DNA of 64,000 nt from Herbiconiux solani NBRC 106740 (GTDB lineage Bacteria > Actinomycetota > Actinomycetes > Actinomycetales > Microbacteriaceae): positions 124,001-188,000 of the forward strand of contig NZ_BCST01000006.1 in assembly GCF_001571005.1 (NCBI RefSeq), in the 5' to 3' direction. Below the pieces are notes generated by a model. It was not told the DNA's origin and did no database searches. It was given only the letters and a program-made list of their open reading frames with translations. Below are positions 1-9,700 of this stretch, one piece after another. Position 1 is the first letter of the stretch. Each line of letters starts with the position of its first letter. Position numbers and translations under genes: made by a program.

Positions 1-2
1 CC

Positions 3-641
3 GAGGGGGTGCGGCTGCTCGGGCGGTCGCGGGTGCTGCGGTGCCTCGTGCTCGTCGAGGTGTTCTGGAGCCTCGCGATGATCGCTTTCGAGACCCTCAC
101 CCCGGTGGGCCTCGCGGGCTTCCTCGGCGGCGAGGATGCGGCTGCGGCCCTGTTCGGCCCGGCCTCCGCCGCGGCCTGGGGGCTGTTCGCCCTCGGCTCC
201 CTGCTCGGCGCGACCCTGGGCCGCCGCATCGGAGTCGCCCGGGCAGCGATCGTCGCGCGCATCCTGAACGGCGGTTTCGTCGTGCTGATGGGGTTCGCGC
301 TCGGCCCCGTCGGGCTGCTGGCGGGCTACGGCCTGGCGTACCTCAGCCATGGCGCGGCGGGGCCGCTGCACAGCACGCTGCTGCACCGCGAGGCCAGCGC
401 CGCGAACCGCTCGGTCGTGCTCTCGATCAACTCGATGATCGCGGGCGGCAGCTACAGCCTCGGGCTCCTCATCCTCACCCCGCTCGCCCAGACCGCCGGC
501 ACCGGCGTCGCCTTCGTCGCCGCGGGGGCCTTCAGCGTGATCGGCGCGCTGCTCTACCTGCCGGCGGCCGCCCGGGAACGCGAGACCCGCGCCGACCGCG
601 CCGACCGCGCCCTCAGGCTTCGTGCGGAGACTTTAGGCTAG
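3..641 (+). CDS. MFS transporter, C-terminal part (cut by window edge)
   Basis: The reading frame is open at the left edge, so this is the last 212 residues of a longer protein. The visible part has about six hydrophobic segments rich in Gly, Ala and Leu, a short basic loop after the second segment (GRRIG, typical of the cytoplasmic loop of major facilitator transporters), and a charged Arg/Glu-rich cytoplasmic tail. An internal GTG at 9 is not convincing as a start because the frame continues upstream. The substrate cannot be told. It ends 51 bases before the polysaccharide exporter permease and may be unrelated to it. Confidence 0.7.
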   Translation, partial: EGVRLLGRSRVLRCLVLVEVFWSLAMIAFETLTPVGLAGFLGGEDAAAALFGPASAAAWGLFALGSLLGATLGRRIGVARAAIVARILNGGFVVLMGFALGPVGLLAGYGLAYLSHGAAGPLHSTLLHREASAANRSVVLSINSMIAGGSYSLGLLILTPLAQTAGTGVAFVAAGAFSVIGALLYLPAAARERETRADRADRALRLRAETLG

Positions 642-692
642 ATTGGTCTGCGGCCACGCGCCCGTGCGTGCACCGTAGGCGACTGAGGACGA

Positions 693-1529
693 ATGGGATA
701 TCTGAAAGAAGTCTTCGCTTCGAGGGAACTCCTGGCGAACCTGACCCTTCGCGAAGTCCGCGGCCAGTACAAGCGCACCATCTTCGGTCAGCTCTGGTCG
801 CTCGCGAACCCGCTCGCGGCGATGGTCGTCTACACCTTCGTGTTCTCGTTCATCTTCCGCATCCAGCCCGACGCCGGTGACCCCAGCGGCCTGAACGTCT
901 TCGCCCTGTGGCTGCTCTGCGGCCTGCTGCCGTGGACCTTCTTCTCCAACGTGATCAACTCCGGCATGGGCTCGCTGCTCATCAACGCCGGTCTGGTGCA
1001 GAAGGTCTACTTCTCGCGGATCGTGCTGCCGCTGTCCTACGTCGGGTCGATCGGCTTCAACTGGCTGTTCGAGATGGCGGTGCTGGTCATCGCGCTGAGC
1101 ATCGCCGGCGCGTTCGTGCTGCCGTGGATTCCGCTGATGCTCTTGACCATGGTCATCCTCGCGATCTTCGCGACGGGTGTGGCTCTCATGCTCTCGGTGG
1201 CCAACGTGCACTTCCGTGACACGCAGTACTTCGTGAGCATCCTGCTGCAGATCTGGATGTACCTCACCCCGATCGTCTACCCGATCAAGCTCGTCGCGAC
1301 CCAGTCGGACGAGATCGGCGGGCTGTTCGGCAGCAACATCACCCTTCTGGACGTGTACCAGATCAACCCCATGGAGCGTTTCGTCTCCGTGTTCCGCCAG
1401 ATGCTGTACGACAACCGCTGGCCCGACCCGAACGACTACCTCACCATCGTGATCTGGGCGCTCGTCTCGCTGGTCGTCGGCGTGCTGGTCTTCCGGCGCA
1501 GTGAGAAAGGACTGGCTGAACTCCTGTGA
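693..1529 (+). CDS. Polysaccharide ABC transporter permease (Wzm/TagG type)
   Basis: This 278-residue integral membrane protein belongs to the ABC-2 permease family that exports lipid-linked O-antigens, teichoic acids or similar glycans. The N-terminus carries the family's amphipathic region (LREVRGQYKRT at about 20-30) followed by six predicted membrane segments. The loop with YLTPIVYP at about 190 and the NPMERFV segment at about 230 are characteristic of this family. The length is usual. An ATG preceded by GAGGACGA gives a good ribosome binding site. The stop overlaps the GTG of the ATPase gene, so the two are translationally coupled. The exported glycan is probably built by the glycosyltransferases that follow. 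Confidence 0.9.
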   Translation: MGYLKEVFASRELLANLTLREVRGQYKRTIFGQLWSLANPLAAMVVYTFVFSFIFRIQPDAGDPSGLNVFALWLLCGLLPWTFFSNVINSGMGSLLINAGLVQKVYFSRIVLPLSYVGSIGFNWLFEMAVLVIALSIAGAFVLPWIPLMLLTMVILAIFATGVALMLSVANVHFRDTQYFVSILLQIWMYLTPIVYPIKLVATQSDEIGGLFGSNITLLDVYQINPMERFVSVFRQMLYDNRWPDPNDYLTIVIWALVSLVVGVLVFRRSEKGLAELL

Positions 1530-2305
1530 CCGATCAGAAACTCGCGGTGCGTGTCGACGACATCAGCAAGCGCTTCCGCCTCTACAAAGAGCGTAATCAG
1601 ACCCTGAAGGCCACCGTCATGCGCGGTCGCCGCTCGGTGCACGAGGACTTCTGGGCCCTTCGCGACGTCTCCTTCGACGTTCCCGAGGGCTCGACCTTCG
1701 GCCTGATCGGCAGCAACGGATCGGGCAAGTCGACCCTGCTGAAGTGCCTCGCCAAGATCTACTACCCCGAGAAGGGCAGCATCACGCCCTACGGCAAGGT
1801 CGCGGCGCTGCTCGAGGTCGGCTCGGGCTTCCACCCGGAGCTCTCCGGCCGGGAGAACATCTTCCTGAACGGCTCGATCCTCGGGATGTCGCGCAAGGAG
1901 ATCCTCTCCAAGTACGACGAGATCGTCGAGTTCTCCGGCGTCAGCGAGTTCATCGACCAGCCGGTGAAGAACTACTCCTCGGGCATGTACGTGCGCCTGG
2001 GCTTCTCGATCGCGATCCACGTCGACCCGCAGATCCTCGTCGTCGACGAGGTGCTGGCGGTCGGTGACGCCGAGTTCCAGGACAAGTGCCGCCGCAAGTT
2101 CTCGGAGTTCCGGGACAAGGGCCGCACGGTCATCCTGGTCAGCCACTCCATGGAGATGGTGCGCGAGATGTGCGACCACGCGGCGTGGCTGAACAAGGGT
2201 CAGCTGGTCGCATCCGGCGAGGCCGACCCGACCATCCAGGCCTACCTCGACTCCCTCGGCGAGGCCGGGGAGCGCGAGGGCGGCCACGGCGGCCAGGCCG
2301 CCTGA
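1526..2305 (+). CDS. Polysaccharide ABC transporter ATP-binding protein (Wzt/TagH type)
   Basis: The 259-residue ATPase is the partner of the preceding permease and starts in a GTGA overlap with its stop codon. It shows Walker A (GSNGSGKST, about residue 62), the subfamily signature YSSGMYVRLGFS (about 150), Walker B (ILVVDEVLAVGD) and a switch histidine (LVSHSMEMV). The sequence ADPTIQAYLDSL near the end is typical of glycan exporters. It lacks the long C-terminal carbohydrate-binding domain of some Wzt proteins, so recognition of a modified chain end is not expected. It ends 15 bases from the convergent glycosyltransferase gene, and no hairpin terminator is visible in that gap. Confidence 0.92.
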   Translation: MTDQKLAVRVDDISKRFRLYKERNQTLKATVMRGRRSVHEDFWALRDVSFDVPEGSTFGLIGSNGSGKSTLLKCLAKIYYPEKGSITPYGKVAALLEVGSGFHPELSGRENIFLNGSILGMSRKEILSKYDEIVEFSGVSEFIDQPVKNYSSGMYVRLGFSIAIHVDPQILVVDEVLAVGDAEFQDKCRRKFSEFRDKGRTVILVSHSMEMVREMCDHAAWLNKGQLVASGEADPTIQAYLDSLGEAGEREGGHGGQAA

Positions 2306-2320
2306 CCGCCCCGCCTGCCT

Positions 2321-4906
2321 CTACTTCGACGCGCGGGTGGAGGCCAGGCGCGAGGTGATCTTGTCGCGGAGCATCGGCACGCCCCCGTCGAAGACGTAGA
2401 ACCGGGCGAGCGCCAGGTCGCGGCGGAAGCCGTGCCGGCGCGACGCGATGCGGTGGAACTTCTCTTCCTTCGTCATCGGCCCCGAGAACGTCGGGTGTTC
2501 CGCCACTCGGCCGAGGCGCCCGCGCGAGCGGCCCGTCGCCGAACCGGCCGCCGTACCGCCGCCGACGAGCTCGAGCGCGCGGTCCGGCGCCGGCTCGGGG
2601 TGGCGGCAGAACTCCAGCAGCGGCTCGAGCACGCGCTCCCACGTGAAGTCCTCGCGCACGCGGGAGACGTTGGCGCGCGCCTCGGCGGCCGCCTCGGGGT
2701 CGTAGAGCACCTTCTCGAGGGCATCGGCCAGCGCCTGCACATCGCGCTCGGGCACGGCGACGCCGAGGCCCTCCGCGGCCACCAGGTCGCCGAACGAGTC
2801 GCCGTCCGTCGTCACGATCGGCAGCTTCGCCCAGAGGTAGTCGAGGATGCGCGTGCGGAACGAGAAGGTCGTCTCGATGTGGTCGTAGTGCGTCGAGACA
2901 CCGGCGTCGGCCTCGAGCAGGTAGTTCTGCCGGTCGTCGAGGTCGACCCAGGTCTGGTTGAAGAAGACGTTCTTGTCGGTGAGTCCGAGCTCGGCCGCGA
3001 GCTGCCGGGTCTGCTGCACGACCGCCATCTCGGGCACATCCGGATTCGGATGCGTGACGCCGAGGAAGAACAGGCGGATGTCGTCGTGCGTCTCGGCCAC
3101 CTTGCCGACGGCGCGCACCAGGGTGAGCGTGTCGAACCAGTTGTAGATGCCGCCGCCCCAGATCACGATCTTGTCGTTCTCGCCGATGCCCGGCACGACG
3201 CCGCGGAGAGCCTTCCGCGTCTTCACCGGCGGCTGCGAGTCCATGCCGAAGGGCGCGAGCGTGATCAGGCCGTCGAGCTTGTCGTCGGCGGCGTAGTTGT
3301 CGGGGTTCACCCGGCCGAGCGCGGCGAGCTGGCCGAGCCAGAACAGCCGCTGGCGATCGGAGGCGCAGAGGAAGAAGTCGCCCCGCGCGAGCTGCTGGTT
3401 GAGCACCTCGGTGGCCGAGGCGACCTGGTGGTTCCAGCGCGCCGCCCCGTGCTCGCGGCCCTGCTCGAGCTGCTCGAGGTGCATCGGGTCGTAGATGTCG
3501 ACGACCATGACCTTCTTCGAGGCCTGCAGGGTCGTGAAGTGGTAGAGCGCATAGCCCTGGAAGAAGATGACGTCGGCCCACTCCTCGTGCACCCGCATCT
3601 GCCGCTCGTTCTGCAGGTCGACGTGGTGCACCTCGAAGGCGTCGGACTCGCGGGCCGCGCGGTTCCAGGTGACCAGGCGCACCTCGTGCTCGGCCGAGAG
3701 GGCCTCGCTGATCTTCCACGCCCGAAGCCCCGGGCCCGCCATCTTCGCGCCCAGGGCGTCGCCGGTGATGACGAGGATGCGGGTGCGCTGGGTGGCCTGC
3801 TGGATGCCGAGACCGGCGACGACGGCCTCGTAGCCGTCGAGGAAGCCCTGGTCGAAGTTCAGCGGCGAGAAGAAGCCGTCGAACAGCCGGAACATCTCGG
3901 TGTCGGTGCGCGTGCGCGTGGACTGGATCTCGGCCCGCGCGGTCTGCAGCGCCGGCAGCTCGGCGACGAACTGGTCGACGCCGAAGACGCTGGAGAGCAC
4001 GCCCTTCGGGGTCTTCGCCTCCTCGGCGAGCTCGTCCGGCCCGCCGGCGTTGCGGATGTCGAAGGCCTCCGAGTCGACCTTGCCGTTGGCGATCGCGCGC
4101 CGCGAGGAGAGCGCCAGGGCGCCGGCCAGGAAGCGGCCGAGGTTCTCTTCACCGATGTTCTTGTAGAGCACCATGAGCGAGTTGCGCTCGAGCAGATACT
4201 CCTCGCGGTAGTCGCCGAACGACTTCATCGAGCCGTGGTGCTTGTGCCGCACCACCGAGTCCGGCGCGAAGCGCACCCGGTAGCCGCGGAGGTTCAGCCG
4301 CCAGCCGAGGTCGACGTCGTCGTAGAACATGAACAGGCGCTCGTCGAAGCCACCGAGCTCGGCGAACACGGTGCGGCGCACGAAGAGGGCCGAGCCGGTG
4401 CCGAAGAGGATGTCGCGGGGCACGTCGAACTCGGGGCGGTCGGCGCGGCCGAGGTTCGGCTTGAACCCCATCCCGAACCAGGTGAGGCCCGGGCCGACGA
4501 AGTCGACGGCGATGCCGTCCCAGTCGAGCACCTTGCTGCCGACCGCGGCGACCGCGGGGGAGACATCGAACTGCGCGAGGGCGGCCGTGATCCAGCCCTT
4601 GTCCGGCTTCGCGTCGTTGTTGAGGAAGGCCAGGAACTCGCCCTTGGCCGACTTGGCGCCGAGGTTGCAGCCGCCGGTGAACCCGAGGTTCTCGGCGCTC
4701 GTGACGATGCGCACCTGCTTCTCGTCGCCGAAGGCGGCGGTGAGGCGGGCGAGGCTGTCGTCGCCGGAGCCGTTCTCGATCACGATGATCTCGAGCTTGT
4801 CGGCCGGGAAGTCGACGGCGAGGGTCTGCCGGACGCACTCGATGGTGTCGTCGGCACCGCGGAAGTTGATGATCACGACCGAGACGGAACCGGTGGAAGA
4901 GAACAT
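2321..4906 (-). CDS. Two-module glycosyltransferase (GT2 - GT4)
   Basis: This 861-residue cytoplasmic or membrane-associated enzyme joins two transferases. Residues about 1-290 are a GT-A fold GT2 module: VSVVIINFRG start, NLGFTGGCN, the DxD-like LNNDAKPD, and FYDDVDLGWRL, the motif of rhamnosyltransferase-like enzymes. Residues about 375-790 are a GT-B fold GT4 module with MAGPGLRAWKIS, a GGGIYNWFD nucleotide-binding loop and a DYLWAKLPIVTTDGDSFGD sugar-nucleotide region. The frame extends upstream to 5029, but ATG 4906 was chosen because the GT2 fold begins there and GGAG lies nine bases before it. It is divergent from the next GT2 gene. The sugars are unknown; sequential addition of two different residues is the usual reading of such fusions. 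Confidence 0.88.
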   Translation of the reverse strand: MFSSTGSVSVVIINFRGADDTIECVRQTLAVDFPADKLEIIVIENGSGDDSLARLTAAFGDEKQVRIVTSAENLGFTGGCNLGAKSAKGEFLAFLNNDAKPDKGWITAALAQFDVSPAVAAVGSKVLDWDGIAVDFVGPGLTWFGMGFKPNLGRADRPEFDVPRDILFGTGSALFVRRTVFAELGGFDERLFMFYDDVDLGWRLNLRGYRVRFAPDSVVRHKHHGSMKSFGDYREEYLLERNSLMVLYKNIGEENLGRFLAGALALSSRRAIANGKVDSEAFDIRNAGGPDELAEEAKTPKGVLSSVFGVDQFVAELPALQTARAEIQSTRTRTDTEMFRLFDGFFSPLNFDQGFLDGYEAVVAGLGIQQATQRTRILVITGDALGAKMAGPGLRAWKISEALSAEHEVRLVTWNRAARESDAFEVHHVDLQNERQMRVHEEWADVIFFQGYALYHFTTLQASKKVMVVDIYDPMHLEQLEQGREHGAARWNHQVASATEVLNQQLARGDFFLCASDRQRLFWLGQLAALGRVNPDNYAADDKLDGLITLAPFGMDSQPPVKTRKALRGVVPGIGENDKIVIWGGGIYNWFDTLTLVRAVGKVAETHDDIRLFFLGVTHPNPDVPEMAVVQQTRQLAAELGLTDKNVFFNQTWVDLDDRQNYLLEADAGVSTHYDHIETTFSFRTRILDYLWAKLPIVTTDGDSFGDLVAAEGLGVAVPERDVQALADALEKVLYDPEAAAEARANVSRVREDFTWERVLEPLLEFCRHPEPAPDRALELVGGGTAAGSATGRSRGRLGRVAEHPTFSGPMTKEEKFHRIASRRHGFRRDLALARFYVFDGGVPMLRDKITSRLASTRASK

Positions 4907-4967
4907 GCGTGAGGCTCCGAACGTGTGACGGGTGGGGCGGCTCGTGGCCTTCCTCACTATAGCCAAG

Positions 4968-4973
4968 TAGCAT
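4968..4973 (+). promoter_or_regulatory. -10 hexamer close to GTG 4983
   Basis: TAGCAT lies nine bases before the GTG start of the GT2 gene. Transcription starting about seven bases downstream would give an almost leaderless mRNA. No clear -35 box is visible. Confidence 0.45.
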
Positions 4974-4982
4974 CGAGGGATC

Positions 4983-6068
4983 GTGGCAGCCGCATCAGAC
5001 CGTTCCCGAGCGAGCGTGATCATCGTCAACTGGCGGCAGCCGGAGCTGACCGCCCGTGCCGTGGAGTCCGTGCTCGCTCAGCGCACGACCTTCCCGGTCG
5101 AGACCGTCATCGTCGAGAACGAGGGCACGGCCGAGTCGGCCGAGGCTCTCCGCGCCCGCTTCCCCGAGGCGGTCGTCGTGCTCAACACCGCCAACGAGGG
5201 CTTCGCGGGCGGGGTCACGAGCGGCATCGCGGCGGCCTCGGGTGAGGTGCTCGTGCTGCTCAACAACGACGCCGTCGCGCTGCCCGGGTTTCTCGAGGCG
5301 GGTGTGACGCGGCTCGTCGACGGCCCGGCCCGGGTCGCCGCGGTCGCGGCGCGCGTCGTGCTCGAGGGGCGGTTCGCTCCCGATCCCGCGGGGCCCCTCC
5401 GCGGCGTCGACGGGGCCCGCTGGGCGCCGGCGGATGACGGCGAGGAGCTGCTGAACAGCACGGGCGTCGTGCTCACGCGCTCGGGCAACTGCTACGACCG
5501 CGACTGGCTGCGGCCGGTGGCGGCTGCGGAGCCGGATGCGGGGGCTCAGCCGGGGACGGACGCTCGGCCGCACGCCGGGGCAGACACCGCCGCGTCGCCG
5601 TTCGCCTTCACGGGCGGCGCGGTCTTCCTGCGCGCCTCGGCGGTCGCCGCGCTGGGCGGCTTCGACACCCGCTACTTCATGTACTACGAGGACGTCGACC
5701 TCTCCTGGCGGCTGCGCCTCGCCGGCCACGAGATCGTCTACGAACCCGGAGCATCGGTGCGGCACCGACACGCGGGGTCGAGCGATCACGACTCCCCGCT
5801 CATCCGCTCGTACAGCATGCGCAACCGCACCCTCACGATGCTGAAGAACGCACCGCTCGGGGCCGCGCTGGCCGTCGTGCTGCGCTCGGCGGCCCGTGCC
5901 GCGCTCGACCTCGGCCCGCGCCGCGGCGACCCGTACCTCGACCGCGCGGGGTGGCGCCTGTACGCGGGGTCGTTGCGGCGGTTCGGCCCGGCGATCCTCC
6001 GCGGCCGACGGGCGACGAGCGCGCGCGAGCGCCGCCGGGTGTTCGGGCTCTACGCCGAGGCCGGCTGA
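4983..6068 (+). CDS. GT2 glycosyltransferase, rhamnosyltransferase-like
   Basis: This 361-residue GT2 protein starts at a GTG. It has the family landmarks: ASVIIVNWRQPELTARAVES near the N-terminus, NEGFAGGV, the metal-binding LLNNDAVALPG and MYYEDVDLSWRLRLAGH with the following RHRHAGSS. These match enzymes that add rhamnose or a similar deoxyhexose to a growing surface glycan. A short Ala/Gly-rich insertion (about residues 180-200) interrupts the fold and is low complexity. The gene stands alone, divergent from the two-module transferase and convergent with the lipoprotein gene. The donor sugar is not deducible. Confidence 0.88.
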   Translation: MAAASDRSRASVIIVNWRQPELTARAVESVLAQRTTFPVETVIVENEGTAESAEALRARFPEAVVVLNTANEGFAGGVTSGIAAASGEVLVLLNNDAVALPGFLEAGVTRLVDGPARVAAVAARVVLEGRFAPDPAGPLRGVDGARWAPADDGEELLNSTGVVLTRSGNCYDRDWLRPVAAAEPDAGAQPGTDARPHAGADTAASPFAFTGGAVFLRASAVAALGGFDTRYFMYYEDVDLSWRLRLAGHEIVYEPGASVRHRHAGSSDHDSPLIRSYSMRNRTLTMLKNAPLGAALAVVLRSAARAALDLGPRRGDPYLDRAGWRLYAGSLRRFGPAILRGRRATSARERRRVFGLYAEAG

Positions 6069-6087
6069 CCCGGAAGACTCGGTAAGC

Positions 6088-6119
6088 CCGCTCAGCCGCT
6101 CAGCCGCTCAGCCGCTCAG
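6088..6119. repeat. Four tandem 8-bp units across a stop codon
   Basis: CCGCTCAG is repeated four times without interruption. The last copy contains the stop codon of the minus-strand lipoprotein gene, so each unit repeats the stop trinucleotide downstream of the gene, in shifting frames. One of several stop-spanning tandem repeats in this window. Confidence 0.85.
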
Positions 6120-6589
6120 AGCGAGGACGCGACCTGCACGTTCGGTGCCGCCGGGTCGCCGTCGATGAAGCAGACCTGCTGTCCGGCTCCGGATGCGCGG
6201 GTCACCGGGATCACGACGAGCCAGTACCCGGGCCCGGACTGGTCGACCCGGCTCTGATCGACCGGGGAGTAAGCCGAGATCGGGTTGGCGGGGTCGGCAT
6301 CCGGGGCATCGACGCAGGTCTGGTAGACGTTCTCGGTCGTCCACTCGTCGGAGGGGGCGGGATCCTGTCCCTCGGCCGGAGGCAGCGGCACCGGGGTCGG
6401 CTCCGCGGTCGGGGTCGCGCTGGGCGTGGGGGTGGCCGACGGGGTCGGGGTCGCCGTGCGCGTCGCGCTCGCCGTGGGGGAGCCCACGGGCGTCACCACG
6501 GGGTCGGTGTCGGGGCCGACGCAGCCGCTGAGCAGGACGACGGCGGCCACCGAGGCGGCCGCACTGAGGGAGAGCCAGAACGTGCGCAC
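6116..6589 (-). CDS. Putative lipoprotein with Pro/Thr-rich stalk
   Basis: The 157-residue protein starts at GTG and carries a lipoprotein signal peptide: charged start, hydrophobic stretch and lipobox LSGC with the modified Cys at about residue 23. Residues about 33-75 are a stalk of repeated PTPSAT-like units, a common surface spacer. The remaining C-terminal region is small (about 80 residues), with two Cys (YQTC and QQVCFIDGD) that could form a disulfide, and matches no family I recognise. It sits within the glycan locus and has its own apparent promoter. Its role is unknown; a cell-envelope location is well supported. Confidence 0.75.
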   Translation of the reverse strand: MRTFWLSLSAAASVAAVVLLSGCVGPDTDPVVTPVGSPTASATRTATPTPSATPTPSATPTAEPTPVPLPPAEGQDPAPSDEWTTENVYQTCVDAPDADPANPISAYSPVDQSRVDQSGPGYWLVVIPVTRASGAGQQVCFIDGDPAAPNVQVASSL

Positions 6590-6595
6590 GGAAGG

Positions 6596-6601
6596 ATGCT
6601 A
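6596..6601 (-). promoter_or_regulatory. -10 hexamer close to GTG 6589
   Basis: On the minus strand TAGCAT lies six bases before the GTG of the lipoprotein gene. There is no Shine-Dalgarno sequence in the gap, which suggests a leaderless transcript. Confidence 0.5.
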
Positions 6602-6737
6602 AGCGAGCAGCCCCCGCGCACGGGTCAGACTCTCCGAGCCGCGACCCGATCGTGACCGAGCGGCTCCGCGCGACGCGCGACGCGACGAACGGTCCGCCAC
6701 GCGCACGGCCGGCCAGCGACCCGATCGTGACCCGGGC

Positions 6738-9700
6738 TCAGTCCCGGCCCGGCCGCAGCCGCCCCGGCAAGCCCTTCACGACTCCCACGGCCGCCCCGAG
6801 CGTGCCCCTCGCCGCCCGCACCCGCGCGGCGACGTTGTCGATCACGACGAGCGCCTTGCGCTTGCTGGTGCGGTCGATGTGGTGCGCGGCCTCGGCCAGG
6901 TACTCCTCGGTGCGTGCGCGGTAGACCGACACCGCACGGAAGTGCGCCATCCTCGCCCGCAACCGGTCGAGGTCGACCGAGCGCTCGAGCTCGGCCAGCA
7001 CGACGTCGAGCAGGTCGGCGTTGTACGCGTCGAGCGTGCGCACCGTGCCGGGTACCGGCGCCTGACCGTCCGCCGCCTTCGAGGCGGCGCCCGCCACGAT
7101 GGAGGCCAGCTCGTCGAAGTGCGAGAAGAAGTCGGCCGACTCCTCGAGCCCCAGCCCGGTGACGACCTCGTGGGCGACCTCGGTGTCGAAGAGCACGACG
7201 CGCTTGCCGTGCCGGGCCGCCTCGGCCACCGGCAGCCCGAATCCCTCGTAGCACGAGGGGAAGACCACGAGTCCGGCGCCCTCGTAGAGCTCCGCGACCT
7301 GACGGTCGGAGAGGCTGCCGCCCGGCACCGGCACGACGTCCCCGCCGTCGTCGAGGTCGTCGCTGCCGAAGACCACGACCGTGCGGCCCTGGCCCCGGAG
7401 CGCGGCTGTGGCCGCCGGGAGCTGCTTGTGGGCGAACACGTTGCCGACCACCAGAACGTACCCCGGGGTCGAGACGGCCCGGGCGTAGCGCTCGGAGACG
7501 GCCGAGACGCCCTGGCCGGCGCGCAGCACGGGTGCCGACGGCGCCCCCTGGTGCACGACCGTCATCCGGGCGCGCGCATCCGCCGGCAGGTCGGGGAAGA
7601 GTGCGATCGTGTCATGGATCGTCGCCTCGCTGATCACGACCGTGCGGTCGGCGAAGCGGAACGCGTCGCGGAGCACCTCGCGGCGGGCGATGTCGTTCTC
7701 GAGGATGGTGAGGATGCGCGCCCCGATGACGTCGAGGTGCGTGTTCACCCAGCGGGCGCAGAGCCGGTTGAGCTTGATGATCTGGTTCTCGTCGGTGATC
7801 GGCACGAGGGCGAGGCCGAGGTCGAACAGCTCCTCGACCGACTCGTTCCACAGGGTGCGGAAGCCGTACTGGCCGAGGTCGAAGAACGCGACCGCCTCCT
7901 TCGACGAGGAGAGCACGAACTCGACGTCGAGGTCGCCGCTCCGGTTGCGCTCGGCCAGCAGGGCGAGGAACGACAGGGCGTTCCGCGAGGTGCCGTCGTA
8001 GCGCAGCGTCAGCTGGTGCAGGTCGATCAGCACCCGCTTGTGCGGGTCGGCGCCGTCGAGGAAGTCGGCGAACCAGTCGATCGCATCCATCTCGTACTTC
8101 AGGTAGTCCGCGATCGCCTTCTCGAAGTACGGGTAGCGCTCGCGCACGATCGCGGCGTTGCGGTCGATCAGGCGCTGGGTGTCGATCGAGCTCTCCTCGA
8201 AGCTCTTCGACCCCTCGTGGATGACGTAGGCGTGGTTCGCGAAGACCGCGGAGTAGCCGAACCGGTTGATCCGGAGGCAGTAGTCGTTCTCTTCGCTGTA
8301 GCCGGGGTTGAAGACCTCGTCGAACAGGCCGTAGTCGTCGACGACCGAGCGCTTGACCAGGAAGCAGAAGCCGATCGCGACGGGGGAGACCGTGTAGCGG
8401 GGCAGCTCGTCGACGAGGGCCGCGTACTTGCGGAGCGAGTGCTCAATGTCCTCGGGCCCCCGGTGCGGGCGGGAGACGAACGGGAACGAGGCGGTGGTGC
8501 CGTTGTTCGTGCGGGGGCAGACCACGCCGTGCTTCTCGGCGAGGTTGAGCACGGCCTGCATCTCGCCGACCGCGCCCGCGGTGAGGCGCGCGTCGCTGTT
8601 GAGCAGCAGCACGTCCCGGCCGGAGTCGTCGAGCTCGAAGACCGCCCGGTTGCAGGTGGCGCCGAACCCGAGGTTTCTCGGGTTGCGCTCGTAGCGGGCA
8701 TGCGGGTTGCCGGCGATCAGGGCGAGCACCCGCTCCTCGAGCAGGTCGGCCTCGGGCCCCAGGTCGTTGACGACGAGCAGGTGGTTGCGGTCGAGCTCAC
8801 CGTGGTCGAGCACGCTCCGCAGGCAGTTCTCGAGCGAGTCGAGGTCGCCGTAGACGGGGACCACGATCGTGAGCGGCGGGACGACAGGGGCGGGTGCGGC
8901 AGCCGCATCGACAGCCCCCGGAGCGACCGCAGGCGCGGCCGGAGCCCGCCGGCTCGCCGCGAACTGGGCGAGCGTCGACTCCAGGCTGGGGTTGCGCTCG
9001 GCCGTCCACTCCCGGCGCCAGAGCTCGGCGTCCTCCGGCAGGGTCAGCCAGTACTCGGCGAGGTGGGGCAGCTTCGGGGTGCGCGGCGCAGTTCGGGCGA
9101 CCTCGCCGATCGCCTCAATGACCGGGGCGAGCGGATGGCGCGACGCGATCGCGGCCGCGTCCCCGGGCGCAGCCGCGGCGTGCGCGGCGAGCAGGTCGCG
9201 GTCGGCGGCGTAGCGGGCGATGGCCTCGACCAGGTCGTCGACCCGGCCGTCGAACCCGTCGGCATCCGCCGGCTCGTCGACGACGAAGCCCGAGTGCCCG
9301 TCGGCGATCAGCTCACGGGTGCCGCCGACGCCGATGCCCACGACGGGGGTGCCCTGCGCCAGGTACTCCAGCGTGACCCGGCCGAAGGCCTCGCTGCGGG
9401 AGAGCATGAGGGCGACGTCGGCCGCGGCGACGAACGGCGCCGGATCCTCGTGGTAGCCCTCGAAGACGATCCGGTCGGCCACCCCGAGTGTGCGGGCGGA
9501 CGTCTCGAGCTCGCGGAGGTACTCCGGATGGTCGTGCGGGCCGACCACGGTGAGCCGCGCGTCGACACCGCGGTCGCGGAGACCGGCCAGAGCCCGGATC
9601 GCGAGGTGCTGGCGCTTCGCGGGGCCGACGACGCCGACCATGACGAGGGAGAGGGGGGAGGAGGGGTCGCTCGTCGGCGCTCCCGGCGGCCCGAGCGCGT